The position numbers and the translations under genes are program-made. The notes under the pieces were generated by a model. The model made no database searches. It worked only from the letters and a program-made list of their open reading frames with translations, and was not told the DNA's origin. Below are positions 1 to 10,092 of a stretch of DNA of 27,516 bases, piece after piece. Position 1 is the first letter of the stretch, and every line of letters begins with the position of its first letter. Origin of the DNA: Chara braunii (lineage: Eukaryota > Streptophyta > Charophyceae > Charales > Characeae); contig BFEA01000178.1 in assembly GCA_003427395.1 (NCBI GenBank), positions 2,296,692 through 2,324,207 of the forward strand, in the 5' to 3' direction.

Positions 1-75
1 TTACTCAAATTCCCTGAAAATTAATAAGGGTAAACGGTAAACCTCACTTCAAGTTCACAAAGAACTCACATGGGG

Positions 76-96
76 AAAAAAAAAAAAAAAAAAAAT

Positions 97-151
<55 letters not shown>

Positions 152-193
152 CCGCCATCTTTGGCTTTTTTTTTTTTTTTTTTTTTTTTTTTT
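76..193. repeat. Facing poly(A) and poly(T) tracts separated by 18 bp
   Basis: The plus strand carries A runs at 76-95 and 101-147, broken only by a short TATTT, then 18 bp of ordinary sequence (148-165), then 28 T residues (166-193). The T tract is the poly(A) tail of the minus-strand LINE to its right. The A tract could be the tail of a second, plus-strand retrotransposed sequence that enters from outside the window. Positions 1-75 hold nothing recognisable. Confidence 0.8.
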
Positions 194-206
194 GTGAAGA
201 TCAATC

Positions 207-212
207 TTTATT
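207..212 (-). promoter_or_regulatory. LINE polyadenylation signal AATAAA
   Basis: The plus strand reads TTTATT here, so the minus strand has AATAAA 13 bases before the terminal poly(A) tract that ends at 193. The spacing is normal for a eukaryotic cleavage and polyadenylation signal. It supports the 3' end of the LINE lying at about 194. Confidence 0.75.
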
Positions 213-511
213 AACATCAAGCCGGGAAACGGGCCCGGCGTCCCTTACAAAAAGTCGCTGCAGCCATGAGCTGAGCGAGTCTCTCCGGCTAGCCTGGGCC
301 AGGCAAAGCTCATGCCACGACTGTGTCAAGGGCAAAAATCCTTCAAATGCCCCCCAAAATTATGGGAATATAACTCATCTGACAAAGAACCCAGATAAAA
401 ACTATAGAAAAAGCAGAAAATATTGAGGTAGATTTCAGTAGGGGCGGATGCAAGGGCCCGGACGGATCTTTGGCCCAGTTGCCCGATTGGACATTTCATT
501 TTATTATGACC

Positions 512-539
512 TTTTTTTTTTTTTTTTTTCTTTTTTTTT
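512..539. repeat. Internal poly(T) tract in the LINE 3' region
   Basis: There are 18 T residues, one C and nine T residues, which is a second poly(A) tract in the minus-strand LINE orientation, about 315 bp upstream of the terminal one. It splits the 3' region into 540 to about 966 and 194-511. It may be an older tail with extra downstream sequence carried along, or an internal homopolymer of the family. Confidence 0.7.
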
Positions 540-1128
540 AACTGCACAGGTAATTGTACCCCTGCTGGAAACCGGGTGCAGCGTCCCTGAACATTACATT
601 ACAATGACTTTCAGATCAGTATACTTCTGCCAGCAGTGATTGCCCGAGACACTTGCAATGGACAGGTTGTGGGCCACCTCTTCAGTCTGCATTAGACCGC
701 CAGATCACTCGTCTCTCCTTTGGCAGCTACTTCCTGTTCCTCAGGCTGTATTCCGGGTGTTGCCCAATCAATCAGCTCTGTACCATTGCATATCCACCAT
801 CGCCAGCTGGTGGGGGGGGAAGGGGTCGGGGAAGTCTGTGGCAGGTCGCAGCGGGATCTCCTGGCCCAAAGTAGTCCAGTCTCTAAACTGAATGCAGTAG
901 TCTCTCCAGAATTCCCCCTTGTTACCCTCCTGGGCGGGCCTGCCCTCCCGTCTAACAAATGCGATTCAGCCCCCATTCTCACTACCCAACCAGTTCTCAG
1001 AAAATTGGTGAATTGCTTTTGTAATATCCTTTGCTGAATGATATAAGTCAAGTTGGATTTGCATTTTTTGCCAGTGTACCATGATTTCTTGTTGAATGTA
1101 TTGCTTTATCATGTCTGTTGCCTCTCCC

Positions 1129-2493
1129 TCAGTTATGCAGACCCCCTCCATTGCATGTATACAGCGTTTCCTCCAAAGGGTCCACATGGACCGCTCTCCT
1201 TCCTAACTTGAACATATTGTTTTCAAAGGTATTGTCAGAGGGGGAGGACCATGCCTCCCATAATATGGCCCGCCAATCCCATGGCCAGTGAGATTGAGTG
1301 CCCAACTGGGTCCAGATCCTGTCCCACCATCGCCATGTGAGCACTGTCCCTGGGCACTGCATGAATATGTGCTCTATGGTTTCAGGGATTCTGCGGAAGG
1401 GGAAGGCGGCGTGACACGACTTGCACCATGGTAGTGCCTGCCCCTTTTGCTCTAGGCATGTGCGATCTATCAGCTAGTCATTGGTGGGCAGGCAACGGTG
1501 TTCTATCTGCCATTGAAGAGAAGCCATCTTCGCAGGTCTAGGCCTTGTGGCAGTGAACCATTGGATCGTGCGGATTGCCTCAGTTCCTACCTTCAAGTGT
1601 GACCCCCATCGAACCTTCACTACATCTTTTATGTTCACTTTTGGTTGGAGCAGACGGTAGGTGGCCTTCACTGATAAAGTGTGCAGTGTTAGGTTCATCC
1701 CCGATTTGGGTCTTCGCGCAGGGACCCACTGCCAATCGTCAGGGTCCAAGGGTAGCTCCGTCACGCGGGTGCTTGGCCGAAATGCGATCCAAACATCTTT
1801 GTCCCGCAATACTCTTATCCTGTGCAGGTCTGCAGTTCTCCACTTACGGACTACATCCGGACAATACCGACGGAGTTTATTCTCCTTTCCTAGGTGGAAG
1901 AGGTTTAGTAGTGTTTCATCTGTTCTAAGACTTACCTCCACCACATTACCTACACTTTCCGGATCCTCCGAGACAACTACCCAATCTCCTTCCCTTAGCC
2001 GTGGCCCTTTGCGCAAGATGCGCACCCAGTCGAGGGGGACTGCAGAGGTCAACAAGTCAACATTCTCCTCAATTTTGCGACAATATTTTAGTATGGTTTT
2101 CAGATGTGGCCCCAATTTCCAGTCCCCCGTCTCCACATCCCATATGTCCTTGATTCGGACTACACCCCTCTTGACCCAGCTATTCCAAGGGGGATCTGAG
2201 CTGCGATACACCCTGCTGTTTCGGTCCGTTATCCTCCTGTTACCAAAAAGAGGCTGGCGCATCACCTCCTCCCACCTAGTTGGTGGGGGCTGGTTTGGCA
2301 ACGGAAGTTGGCGCCAGACCTTGATGACTCGGGTCCAGAAGTCATCCCTGACGAGGTCCGAACGGGCTGCGTCGCGGGGTGAGTGACGCTCTGTATGTGG
2401 GCGCTGAGGCACAGTCCAATAGCGGTCTTCTAGCCAGGTCAGTGGACTGAGCTCTCGCAGTGTTTGTAGGGCCAGTCTGGCTATCTGTTCCAT
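1129..2493 (-). pseudogene. LINE ORF2 C-terminal region with zinc-binding (zf-RVT-like) motif
   Basis: The frame runs open from 2493 to 1477, meets TAG at 1474-1476 and continues in the same frame to a stop at 1129. It contains the typical plant LINE motif W-x-H-R-x-LPT-x-D, followed after the stop by a Cys-x2-Cys (WCKSC), PETIEH and a final Cys. This is the pattern of the zinc-binding domain that follows RT in plant LINEs. Just downstream a different frame (966-1187) continues with a WTLWRKR-type helix and further C-terminal sequence, so a frame change near 1190-1215 is inferred. The stretch from 2494 to 2850 is also in this frame and has one TGA at 2626-2628. Confidence 0.8.
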
Positions 2494-2850
2494 CGCCAGG
2501 GCATACCATGGGAGGTGTTCAGTGAACAGTAGTCTCCTGATCCATTGGACAGTTGATGTTGTAACCTGGGTGTCCGGGTCCAGGATCCCAAGACCCCCTT
2601 TGTCCTTGGGTTGGAATACCGATGATCAGACTACCCTGCTAATGACGTTCGAGAGTTCTCCATTACCTCTCCACCGTAGGGCCAGTAATTGTCTCTTAAG
2701 CGATCGGACAACCCTCTTGCTAAGGGTCCAAATTGCAGACTTGTACCACAAGGCTCCCAAGACTACACTGTTGATCGCTAATGCTCTGCTGATCAGGGAG
2801 GTGTGCCGGTCATTCCAGTTGGCTAATTTTTCCAGAGCAGGCTTAAGGAT

Positions 2851-3780
2851 TCACTCGCCATTTGAGGCTGGTTTACCTAACGCCGTGAGCCTGATTCCGA
2901 GCACTATGACCGGGGCCGTGTCCGGGAGCCGTTTGACCCGTGGAAGTTCCGGTGAACGCACCCCTTGATGGTGAATCCACCATCCCAAAGTCTTGTTTCC
3001 CCAGTTGACAGTCATGTCTGAGACCGTTGTAAACCGGTCAAATAAACTTCTAATCTCTTCCATGTTTGCCGCGGTGGCGTCTACCATAAGGGTCAAGTCA
3101 TCCGCAAACAACGAGCAAATAGGGATCACATCTTCTGGGATAGCGGAAATCAGTAGTTTTTTCAGGTTTTTATTGGCGCGGAGATTCGCAGTCAGCGCTT
3201 CCATCACAATAATGAAGAGGAAGGGTGCCAAAGAGTCCCCTTGGCGAACCAAACATTGCAGCGGGAAAGTCGACGCTATCGTGCCATTGATTTGGACGCA
3301 CGTAGTGGCGTTTTGATGTAGTATTTCGGTCCATCGCCGGAACACAGGTCCGATATTCATTTTTTCCATACATTTGTCTAAGAAAAGCCAATTTACGTGG
3401 TCATATGCTTTCTCAAAGTCAATGAAAACCACAACCGCGTTCTGCTTGTCTTGTCTTATCAATTTGAGAAGTTCGTTCACTAGAAGGATATTATCGTGAA
3501 CCCTACATCCTTTGACAAAACCGGTCTGCGTTGGGTGAATAATGTCGTCCAGGACCGGGATTAGTCGGTTTGCCAAAGCTTTTGCAAACATTATATAGAC
3601 CACTATTAGTAGCGTTATCGGCCGATAGTTCCTGATATCAATTTTGTCCATTTTTTTAATGTAACAGGGTGAGGATTCTTTGCCCCACCAACTCCCTCAT
3701 TTGTCCTGTATCCCACACCGGGCGGTAAAAATCCATGAGGTCCGGGGCCATCTGATGCCAGAAAATCTCTTAGCACTCCT
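2851..3780 (-). pseudogene. LINE reverse transcriptase domain (broken)
   Basis: The open segment 3651-2851 (266 residues) has the non-LTR RT signatures in order: NYRPITLL near residue 8, IDFEKAYDHVNW near 76, VRQGDSLAPFLF near 134 and the catalytic FADD at 3097-3108 (residue about 182). The N-terminal part of the domain, including the PGIDGFPKE motif and an FYRPVWD-like stretch, lies in a different frame at about 3670-3790. It is separated by a TAA at 3770-3772 and a one-base shift at the A-run 3651-3657. The segment ends at TGA 2851-2853. The catalytic residues are preserved, so the inactivation looks due to stops and shifts rather than loss of the core motif. Confidence 0.92.
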
Positions 3781-4499
3781 TGGGAAATCCATCGATTCCC
3801 GGGGTCTTCTCTTCGTCCATCTGCATCATCGCTGTCCAAATTTCTTCTTTGGACAGGGGACGATCCAGATCTGCTTGCTGTTGGCCCGTCAGGGTCTTTT
3901 CCAATGGTTTGAGGAAAGCTTTTATTTCCTTCTCCCTGACGTTCCTCTCTTGCTGGGCACATCTGGAAGTGAACAGATCCTTGAAGAAGGACCGGACAAT
4001 CTGCAGGCAGTGGGGGGAGGAGGTAATAATGTCTTGGTGGCCGGTCTGTGGGTCATATAATGCTTCTATAGAAGTTCTGTGCGAATGTGCTCGAGCCATA
4101 CTGAAGAAATTTTTGTCCATTGTCCCTTCCGTTTGTAGTTTAGTCAGCCTCCCTCTTATCCGTGCTCCCTCCCAACGTTGTGTGGCGAAAATTTGAAGTC
4201 GCTGTTGTAGTCTTTGAAACTCCGGGCAATCCTTTGTTTGTGTATCCGGTGTATGTTGGGCATTGTGTGGGTGATCTCGGTACTCCATTTGCTGCAGTTG
4301 TTGGTGGACTTCCATTTCGTGTTGATATTTTTTAGCAGCTAAAAGTTTAGAATATTCTTGGCATTTTTTACTCAGGTAAAACAATCTGTTGTTAAACCAG
4401 TCTATGTGTTGCTGAATATGCTGCCGTTGTGTGTGCCAGTATGCCCAACAATCCTTGATATAATTTTGGAAGGTACTTTGTTTTACAATAGAGGCGTTA

Positions 4500-5290
4500 A
4501 GTTTGTAGAAGCTAGGTCCATGATCGGGTTTTTGTCGGAATGATAGGATAACCGTGCACATTTTGTGATCCAAGCCTGGGTAAGGGCTAACAGGCAGGAT
4601 CGTTGCTAAAAGCAGCGATCCTGCTATGTCTTCCGAGATCAAGATTAAATCTATCCGGGATCTCGACTGACCCTCAGTACCAGTCTTCCGTAGGCAAGAA
4701 TAGAACCTAGTATCCGGATTTAACCTCCGGAAGGAGTCAAACAGTTTTAACGACAGCCATAGCTCGTGGATTATCCGTTTGTCCTCTTCCACATACATTG
4801 GGGGCGGGGACGGTGTTCGCCATCTGTCCATCCAACGATCTGGGGCTGCATTACAGTCCCCTGCTATAATGAATGGAACCCCATTCGGGATTTGTGTCTT
4901 GATGTTCTAAAAAAATACTTTTCTTTCGCAGACGTTGTTGGGGGCATAGACGCACAATATGCATACGATTTCGATTTTCAGCGTGACCAGTATGGACACC
5001 CATCGACCCCCTTCCTGGTCTGTCACCCAGTGCACCGGGTCCGCCCTGGATTCAGGGGGGATCCAAATGGCTACCCCTGCACTGCCCGGTTTCGGGGCGT
5101 GGGCTTTGAAGACCTTATACGACCAGATTGTTTTATGGATGCGGTTGTGTTCCGGGGTATCCATCAGGTGTGTTTCCTGAACACACACTATATCTGGCCA
5201 ACGCCGACCCCCCACTCCCCTCATTAAGTCCCATATCGCATTTTGTTTTTCAGGTTACCATGAGGCGAAACCATTCACATTTAGGGACAT
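4500..5290 (-). pseudogene. LINE AP-endonuclease domain (broken)
   Basis: The exonuclease-endonuclease-phosphatase fold is recognisable in one reading frame. It contains LNVNG at the start, PDIVCVQETHL with the catalytic Glu, a GRWVSI strand, a YAPN motif, a GDCN motif just after the TAG at 4907-4909, SRIDLI, and a C-terminal LDHK where the family usually has S-D-H. In an active LINE this domain nicks target DNA to prime reverse transcription. Here two in-frame stops (5255-5257 and 4907-4909) interrupt it. The region from 4500 towards 3800 is a Gln- and His-rich linker leading to the RT. Confidence 0.85.
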
Positions 5291-6519
5291 TAGATCCAAA
5301 TCCGCTGCTCTCCTGCACTGGTTCCAAATGCGGTCTTTTCCACACACCACTCTGATCGGGTCCATTTTGTTTGGGCTGTTCATGTAGTCTGTGTATTATG
5401 TGAGCTAGAATTGCCCCTTAACAGCGAGCCCATGGTATAGCTGATCCCAGTTCCAGTCCGCAGTTCCCACAGAGGGGCCTGACCTGAGAAGGGCACATAA
5501 ACATCTTCTCACGTCCTGTTCCGTCCAGGTATTACTGTGCCCGATCTTGGTTGTCTGCAAATTCAGAAGTTGGGCACGAGTGTGCCATCTTAGGCCTGCC
5601 TCCTTGGTGGGATCATAGCGTATAAAGACATCTCACTGTGCCATTTTGTTGGGGCCTGTTATAATCAAGGTTGTCGCCTGTGCCCCTGGTGCTAAACTTT
5701 AGGAGATATGCTCTTCTATGTGCGTCTGCAGGATGCCGGTCGCCGCTTTAGATGTAATATTTTGTGGCTCTGCCCAGAAAGATGTCCAGCCCTGTAGTGT
5801 GACACCCCCCTGCCTGCCATTCTCCACTGGAGACAACCCCACGTCCCATTTTCCGTTTTTCTTACGAAGAGAGATAAGCAGTATAGCCTCCTGTGACAGG
5901 GGGTCGGAGTCGCCGCCCAACTCAATCATATGTCTAAGTTTTCTTTTTCATACCAGGTCCAGTGACTCGTTCTCATCTGGGTCCGACGGGTCTGGGCCTG
6001 GCGGCAGGGCTGGTTGCATCAGAATTGGTGGGTCCTGAGAAGTTTGGGTCAGATCTATGTTCGTCGAGTCTGTTCTGTTCTACTCGACGACACTTGATGA
6101 TGGTGCCTGAGATGGTTGAAAACGGGCAAAAACCAATGTAGTCAGCCTGTGCCACGCTTCCGTCCACCTCACCCCCTGTTGCAGTATGTTTTCCAATACA
6201 TTTTTGAGTGAGGCGCTCATGTCTAACATGGGGAATAACTCTAAGTACATCCTATCCCAGAAGTCATCAGTCAGGGGGCCGTGTTTGGCTTTTAAATTCC
6301 CCATCAGCCAATCTGCAATGATGACCAGTTTCTGTTCTGTCGGTAGGTGTGGTGGTGGTACCGCCTCCTCCTCACCTTCCGGGTCGCAGTCCGGGACCAC
6401 AACCTCCGGAGATGTGTTGGCATTGGCCGAGAGCGGGTCCACCTCCATCGGTTCTGAGTCAAAATCGGCCTGGAAGGGATCACTCTCTCCTGCTAACCTC
6501 CTTGGTCGATCCTGCTTGT

Positions 6520-6710
6520 CGTCCCCCAGTGTTGGTGCCCCCTGTTGTATCTGCTGTGGGGGGGGGGTCCATGAAAGGTTTTTCATTACTACACTCTGTA
6601 CTTCCAACCTCCATCGGATCCTCCGACTGTCCCCGGTCATCCCCCAGTGTTGGTGCCCCCTGTTGTATCTGCTGTGGGGGGGGGTCCATGAGAGGTTTTT
6701 CATTACTACA
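6520..6710. repeat. 118 bp period direct duplication inside LINE ORF1
   Basis: A block of about 73 bp beginning CCCCCAGTGTTGGTGCC occurs at about 6523-6595 and again at 6641-6711. Both copies contain a G run (10 and 9 residues) followed by TCCATGA. In the minus-strand reading this duplicates a peptide beginning MKNLSWTPP. The copies are nearly identical, so the duplication is recent or homogenised. Confidence 0.85.
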
Positions 6711-7123
6711 CAGCCCTGCGTCCTGAATATACAGCTTGGTCGCGGGGCCCGGGGTGATGCTAGAGTTGTCGTTTCCTGCTTGCCCCGGGCCGGGTTTCAG
6801 CTGCTGTTTTTGGACCCACATTTCCTTCGAATCCCCGTTTTCCAACCCGAGATGTTCGGGTCACCCTGCTGGGGGTGTGCCTGTATCTCTTGGGTTTGCT
6901 TCTCTATCGGAGCAGGGGGGGTCCATGTGTTCGGGGGACGCGTCCCCCATTCCGGCTCCCCAAATCTTTCCCATTTTCATCCGATTGGGGTTCCGTCCTT
7001 TTGACAGTCTTCAATGTAGACCCACCCTTCATGTCCCGGGTCCACTGTCCTCCAATGGGACACCTTGATCGGGTCTCTCAACAATCTTCCTGTTGTGCGG
7101 GTTCTTTTTTGCGGATGGAGTGG

Positions 7124-7171
7124 GCAGGAAAACTCAGTTTTCAAATGGCCGTATGCCCTGCATTTGTGGCA
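7124..7171 (-). other. CCHC-like zinc knuckle of LINE ORF1
   Basis: The minus-strand peptide has Cys-x2-Cys-x4-His-x6-Cys (CHKC, RAYGH, then FSC). The classic knuckle is Cys-x2-Cys-x4-His-x4-Cys, so the last spacing is two residues longer. That is either family variation or the result of small in-frame changes. Such knuckles bind the element RNA in retrotransposon Gag and ORF1 proteins. Confidence 0.6.
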
Positions 7172-7697
7172 CCATGGTCTTAGCTTGTGTGCTGTGTGGA
7201 TCATATACTCCTTTCCTCCCACCTGATACGGAATTACATCATCAAGGAGAAAGGGTGACCCTGGGGGAAGTCTAGTGCTAGCATTAAGTAGTCATCCCTC
7301 TTGGCCACATAGGAGGGGAGGGGGTCAATGAATGCCACAATATCATACAGCAGACCAAAATCGTATACGAATGCATTACAAACTTTAAGGAATGTTGTTC
7401 GTTCCAGTCCATGTCCCTTCTAGATGTGTAGTATTTCCGATCGGGAACCCCTTCCTCGACCGGGAGCCTCCTGGTTGGACTGGCCAGTGGCCCGTCCCGG
7501 TTGTCTCCCAGTTCACCCCAGCACATTTTTGCTGGACGAAGGGAAATATTTTTGGGGGGGGGCTTAAGTTGTTTTCGACGCTCGTAGACCCGATTGCCGG
7601 TCAAAGGGTGAAAAACAAAAGCCTGGTAGGCCCATTAATTCGCGAAAAATAAAGCCGCGACCAATCTGGGCTGCTGATCTTTGTTGATTGCTGGCCC

Positions 7698-8176
7698 TTT
7701 TTTTTTTTTTTTTTTTTTTTTTAACACCAAGGCCGATTCAGACCTGCCGGCCCTATTCAGAGGCAATTCGAATTTGGAGAAGGTGCTGGCCAGCCACTTT
7801 AGGGGAAACTGTCCCTTAGTCGTCGGTGAGGCTTTTCTACCTCTCATGCACTGGGCGGTTGATTGTCATTGTGCATAGGCATCGGTTGGCAGGCACTGAT
7901 GACTGCAGTCTTTGTTCATATGAAGTGGCAAGGCAAATAACCTGAAGGTGAGAAAACAGGCAGTTGTCGAAACAAGCAAGAAGGGAACAAGGCAAACAGA
8001 GGGCAAAGCGAGCAGCCAGGCATAATAACACAGCCAGGTGGTAGGGAGAGTAGGAAACCAAGGAGATTCGCAACCCACTCCTAGAGAAAAGATCACAGTG
8101 GATTATCACATATTATTTGTAGTGATTGTGAGTGAACAATCCTGTAGGCCGGAAAAAAAAAAAAAAAAAAAAAAAA
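7698..8176. other. Gene-free segment bounded by poly(T) and poly(A)
   Basis: A 25-base T run (7698-7722) and a 24-base A run (8153-8176) enclose about 430 bp of unremarkable sequence with no convincing coding frame. The T run lies next to the presumed 5' end of the LINE. The tracts could be tails of short retroposed sequences on opposite strands. No AATAAA is placed suitably, so the origin is unknown. Confidence 0.5.
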
Positions 8177-8282
8177 GAAACACACCACAATGACCTCGGT
8201 CGCCAGGGAGTCACCGGAGGATTACAAGCTCGTCATCACATGGAGACACATAAGAGGCACATACATCATGGACTCACAAGCT

Positions 8283-8578
8283 GAAACCCTAAACCCTAAG
8301 CCCTAACACCGAAACCCAGAGTCCAAACATCAAACGCTAATCCATCAACCCAAACACCCAAACCCTAAACCCTAGACCCTAAGCCCCCCAAACACCTAAA
8401 CCCTAAAACCTAAACACCGAACCCCAACACCAGAACCCTAAACCGAAAACTCTAAACCTAAACACCGAAACCCGAACCCTAAACCCTAAACCCAAACACC
8501 AAACCCCAAAACCTTAAACCGAAACCCTAAACCGAAACATCAAAATTCAAAACCCTAAACTCTAAACCCTAAGCCCCC
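8283..8578. repeat. Degenerate interstitial telomeric repeats (AAACCCT type)
   Basis: Many copies of AAACCCTAA and variants (AAACACC, AACCCCA, AAACCGA) run across about 300 bp. The consensus is the plant-type telomere TTTAGGG read on the other strand. The copies are heavily diverged and bounded by non-telomeric DNA on both sides. This is therefore an internal array, not a chromosome end. Confidence 0.88.
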
Positions 8579-8750
8579 CAAATACTTCAAATTCTACCGA
8601 GGGGAGTAACTGTTGCAGTCTAGTTTCAAACTATTAGGCACATCTCGAGGTTTGCTGGACAGATGGAATAGAGGCACGAAAATGAGACAAACAAGGCATA
8701 CAGTGACAAAAACAATGAACAAAAGAGAAAGGAGCACCACTACATTGTGC

Positions 8751-8774
8751 GTGTGTGTGTGTGTGTGTGTGTGT
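8751..8774. repeat. (GT)n microsatellite
   Basis: Twelve GT dinucleotides follow TTGTGC. No gene is evident from 8579 to about 9320, apart from this tract. Confidence 0.9.
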
Positions 8775-9321
8775 TTTGCACGAGCAATGTGCCACTGCGT
8801 AGCAATACGCAGCGAGCCATTCAATAATTCTCAACGAGCAACCGATAACACCTGATGTTCCACGATCCGTAGGATATGGTATTTGGGAGAGAAACACATT
8901 TCCTAGGGATTGCATCAAGATACCGGATCCGTTCGAATCCATTCAACACTTTAAAACAGATTATGTGGAAGAAGTTCCATATTAATCACAAACAAAGTAG
9001 TAGTGCTTAGGAGCAAGGAAGGCGTTATAATACCATCCTACGCAGGCGATTATGACACAGATTAAAGCAAACTATGATATCGATAGGTAAGGTAAGTCAC
9101 TATTTTCACAAGATGAAATCGATATATACACAAATCATTCAAAGCATTTCTCATTAACAAGTCTGAATCTGTGATGAAAAAATCGAGCACGCAAAACCAG
9201 TGCAGAGATTCAACACAAATTGACCCATGTACGATGGATGCCCACAAGAACTGCTGTATTCGTGTCTTCAGCAAATCCAAAACTCCGCATCCCTCTATCT
9301 AGTGAACGCTTTCACCCTGCC

Positions 9322-10076
9322 ACTTGCTCGAAGAATGCAACCTCCCCCCTGCCCTGGCTTATTCTCCATTCTCACCAAGCCTCATGCATCCACACCCCAC
9401 TTCGTGATCACCCTAACCAACTTCCCATCATACACGCATCACCCATGGTTGCTTTCAGCTTGTACGCAGAAGGCTGCCAAAGTCATATAGTCGCTTCTCA
9501 CCGTATCGCTACCGCAGACTCCCAAGTCCTTACTAGCACATTCGTGATCCGGAGCATTTCGCGGGTGAACCACTAACAAACCTTTCCCATTCCATCCTCA
9601 GCAAGAACAACAGAAAAAAATAGCACCCAACTATCAAGAACAAATTGAAACCCTGCGGATGTGACTCATGAATCGCGGGTGCACCATTAACAATCCTTTC
9701 CCAATCCATCGTTGACAATCGTAACCATTCGATTGAAGAGTGCCACCTCCTTCCTGCCTTGGCTCCTTCTCGACTCTTGCCAAACCTCATGAATCCACAA
9801 CTTACTTCGAGATCCCCCTAACCAACTTCCCACCCTCTTATTATCTATACATGCGTTATCCACGGTAGCTTTCAGCTGTCAAAGTCATATATCCACTTCC
9901 CCCCGTATCTATATAGCAAACGCCCACGCCCTTACTTGCAATTTCACGACTCGGGGCATTTCGCGGGTGCATCACTAACAAACCTTTCCCATTCCCCCGC
10001 CAGTCAGAAAAACAGAAAGAAACAGCGCCCAACTGCCCAGATCAAATTGAAACCCTGCGGATGTAACTCGCCTATC
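9322..10076. repeat. Imperfect tandem duplication, about 402 bp period
   Basis: Two diverged copies cover roughly 9322-9724 and 9725-10076. Shared landmarks are CCCTAACCAACTTCCCA (9411 and 9816), GCATTTCGCGGGTG, CTAACAAACCTTTCCCATTCC and ATTGAAACCCTGCGGATGT (9644 and 10046). The offset is 402-405 bp. The end of copy 1 also carries an extra short echo of the CGCGGGTGCA/CTTTCCCA block near 9675-9705. No reading frame is conserved between copies, so the unit is probably non-coding. Confidence 0.85.
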
Positions 10077-10092
10077 AAAAAAAGCGCATTAA

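Larger units (their letters stand above)
966..5290 (-). pseudogene. LINE ORF2 remnant (endonuclease-reverse transcriptase), multiply broken
   Basis: ORF2 of the LINE begins at ATG 5290 with MSLNVNG, the typical start of a LINE AP-endonuclease, and can be followed to about 966. The lesions are TAA at 5255-5257, TAG at 4907-4909, TAA at 3770-3772, a TAA plus frame change at an A-run at 3651-3658, TGA at 2851-2853, TGA at 2626-2628, TAG at 1474-1476, and another frame change near 1190-1215. All three stop codons occur, which fits neutral decay rather than recoding. An intact protein would nick target DNA and copy the element RNA into the genome. The order of endonuclease, RT and zinc-binding C terminus is complete, so the copy was probably full length when inserted. 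Confidence 0.88.
5400..7650 (-). pseudogene. LINE ORF1 remnant (RNA-binding, zinc-knuckle protein)
   Basis: This region lies directly upstream of ORF2 on the same strand. Protein-like segments occur in successive frames: about 7604-7284; 7222-6977 with an HTAHKLRPWCHKC run; 6703-6080, rich in acidic and Pro residues and then a helical stretch (WLMGNLKAKHGPL); and 5929-5699. The arrangement fits a LINE ORF1 RNA-binding protein broken by several frame changes, at least two of them between 7380 and 7250. The exact ends are not definable. The span down to about 5400 still has protein-like runs but also stops. The shadow frames on the plus strand were not accepted as genes. Confidence 0.65.
166..7660 (-). 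mobile_element. Degenerate non-LTR retrotransposon (LINE), minus strand
   Basis: Reading the minus strand from about 7.66 kb leftwards gives the usual LINE order: an ORF1 with a CCHC-like knuckle, an ORF2 with AP-type endonuclease, reverse transcriptase and a zinc-binding C-terminal region, then a 3' UTR with AATAAA and a poly(A) tail at 166-193. Several in-frame stops and frame shifts break both ORFs, so the copy cannot move itself. The 5' boundary is uncertain because no target-site duplication was found. It is placed just short of the poly(T) at 7698, where coding-like sequence fades. About 7.5 kb is long for a plant LINE, but ORF1 accounts for the excess. The domain set fits the plant L1-like group; finer classification needs a search. 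Confidence 0.88.

Noticed and set aside
1575-2386. Plus-strand ORFs over the LINE (117 and 241 residues)
   Set aside because: They are antisense shadows of the LINE ORF2 C-terminal region, which has recognisable motifs on the minus strand.
1474-4909. Recoded TAG codons in LINE ORF2
   Set aside because: TAG occurs twice in conserved domains, but TAA and TGA stops and frame changes are also present, so ordinary decay explains it better.
6186-7004. Plus-strand 272-residue ORF
   Set aside because: It is antisense to LINE ORF1 and is dominated by the duplicated G-run block. No independent motif supports it.
8283-8578. A true chromosome end
   Set aside because: The telomeric words are degenerate and normal sequence continues on both sides.
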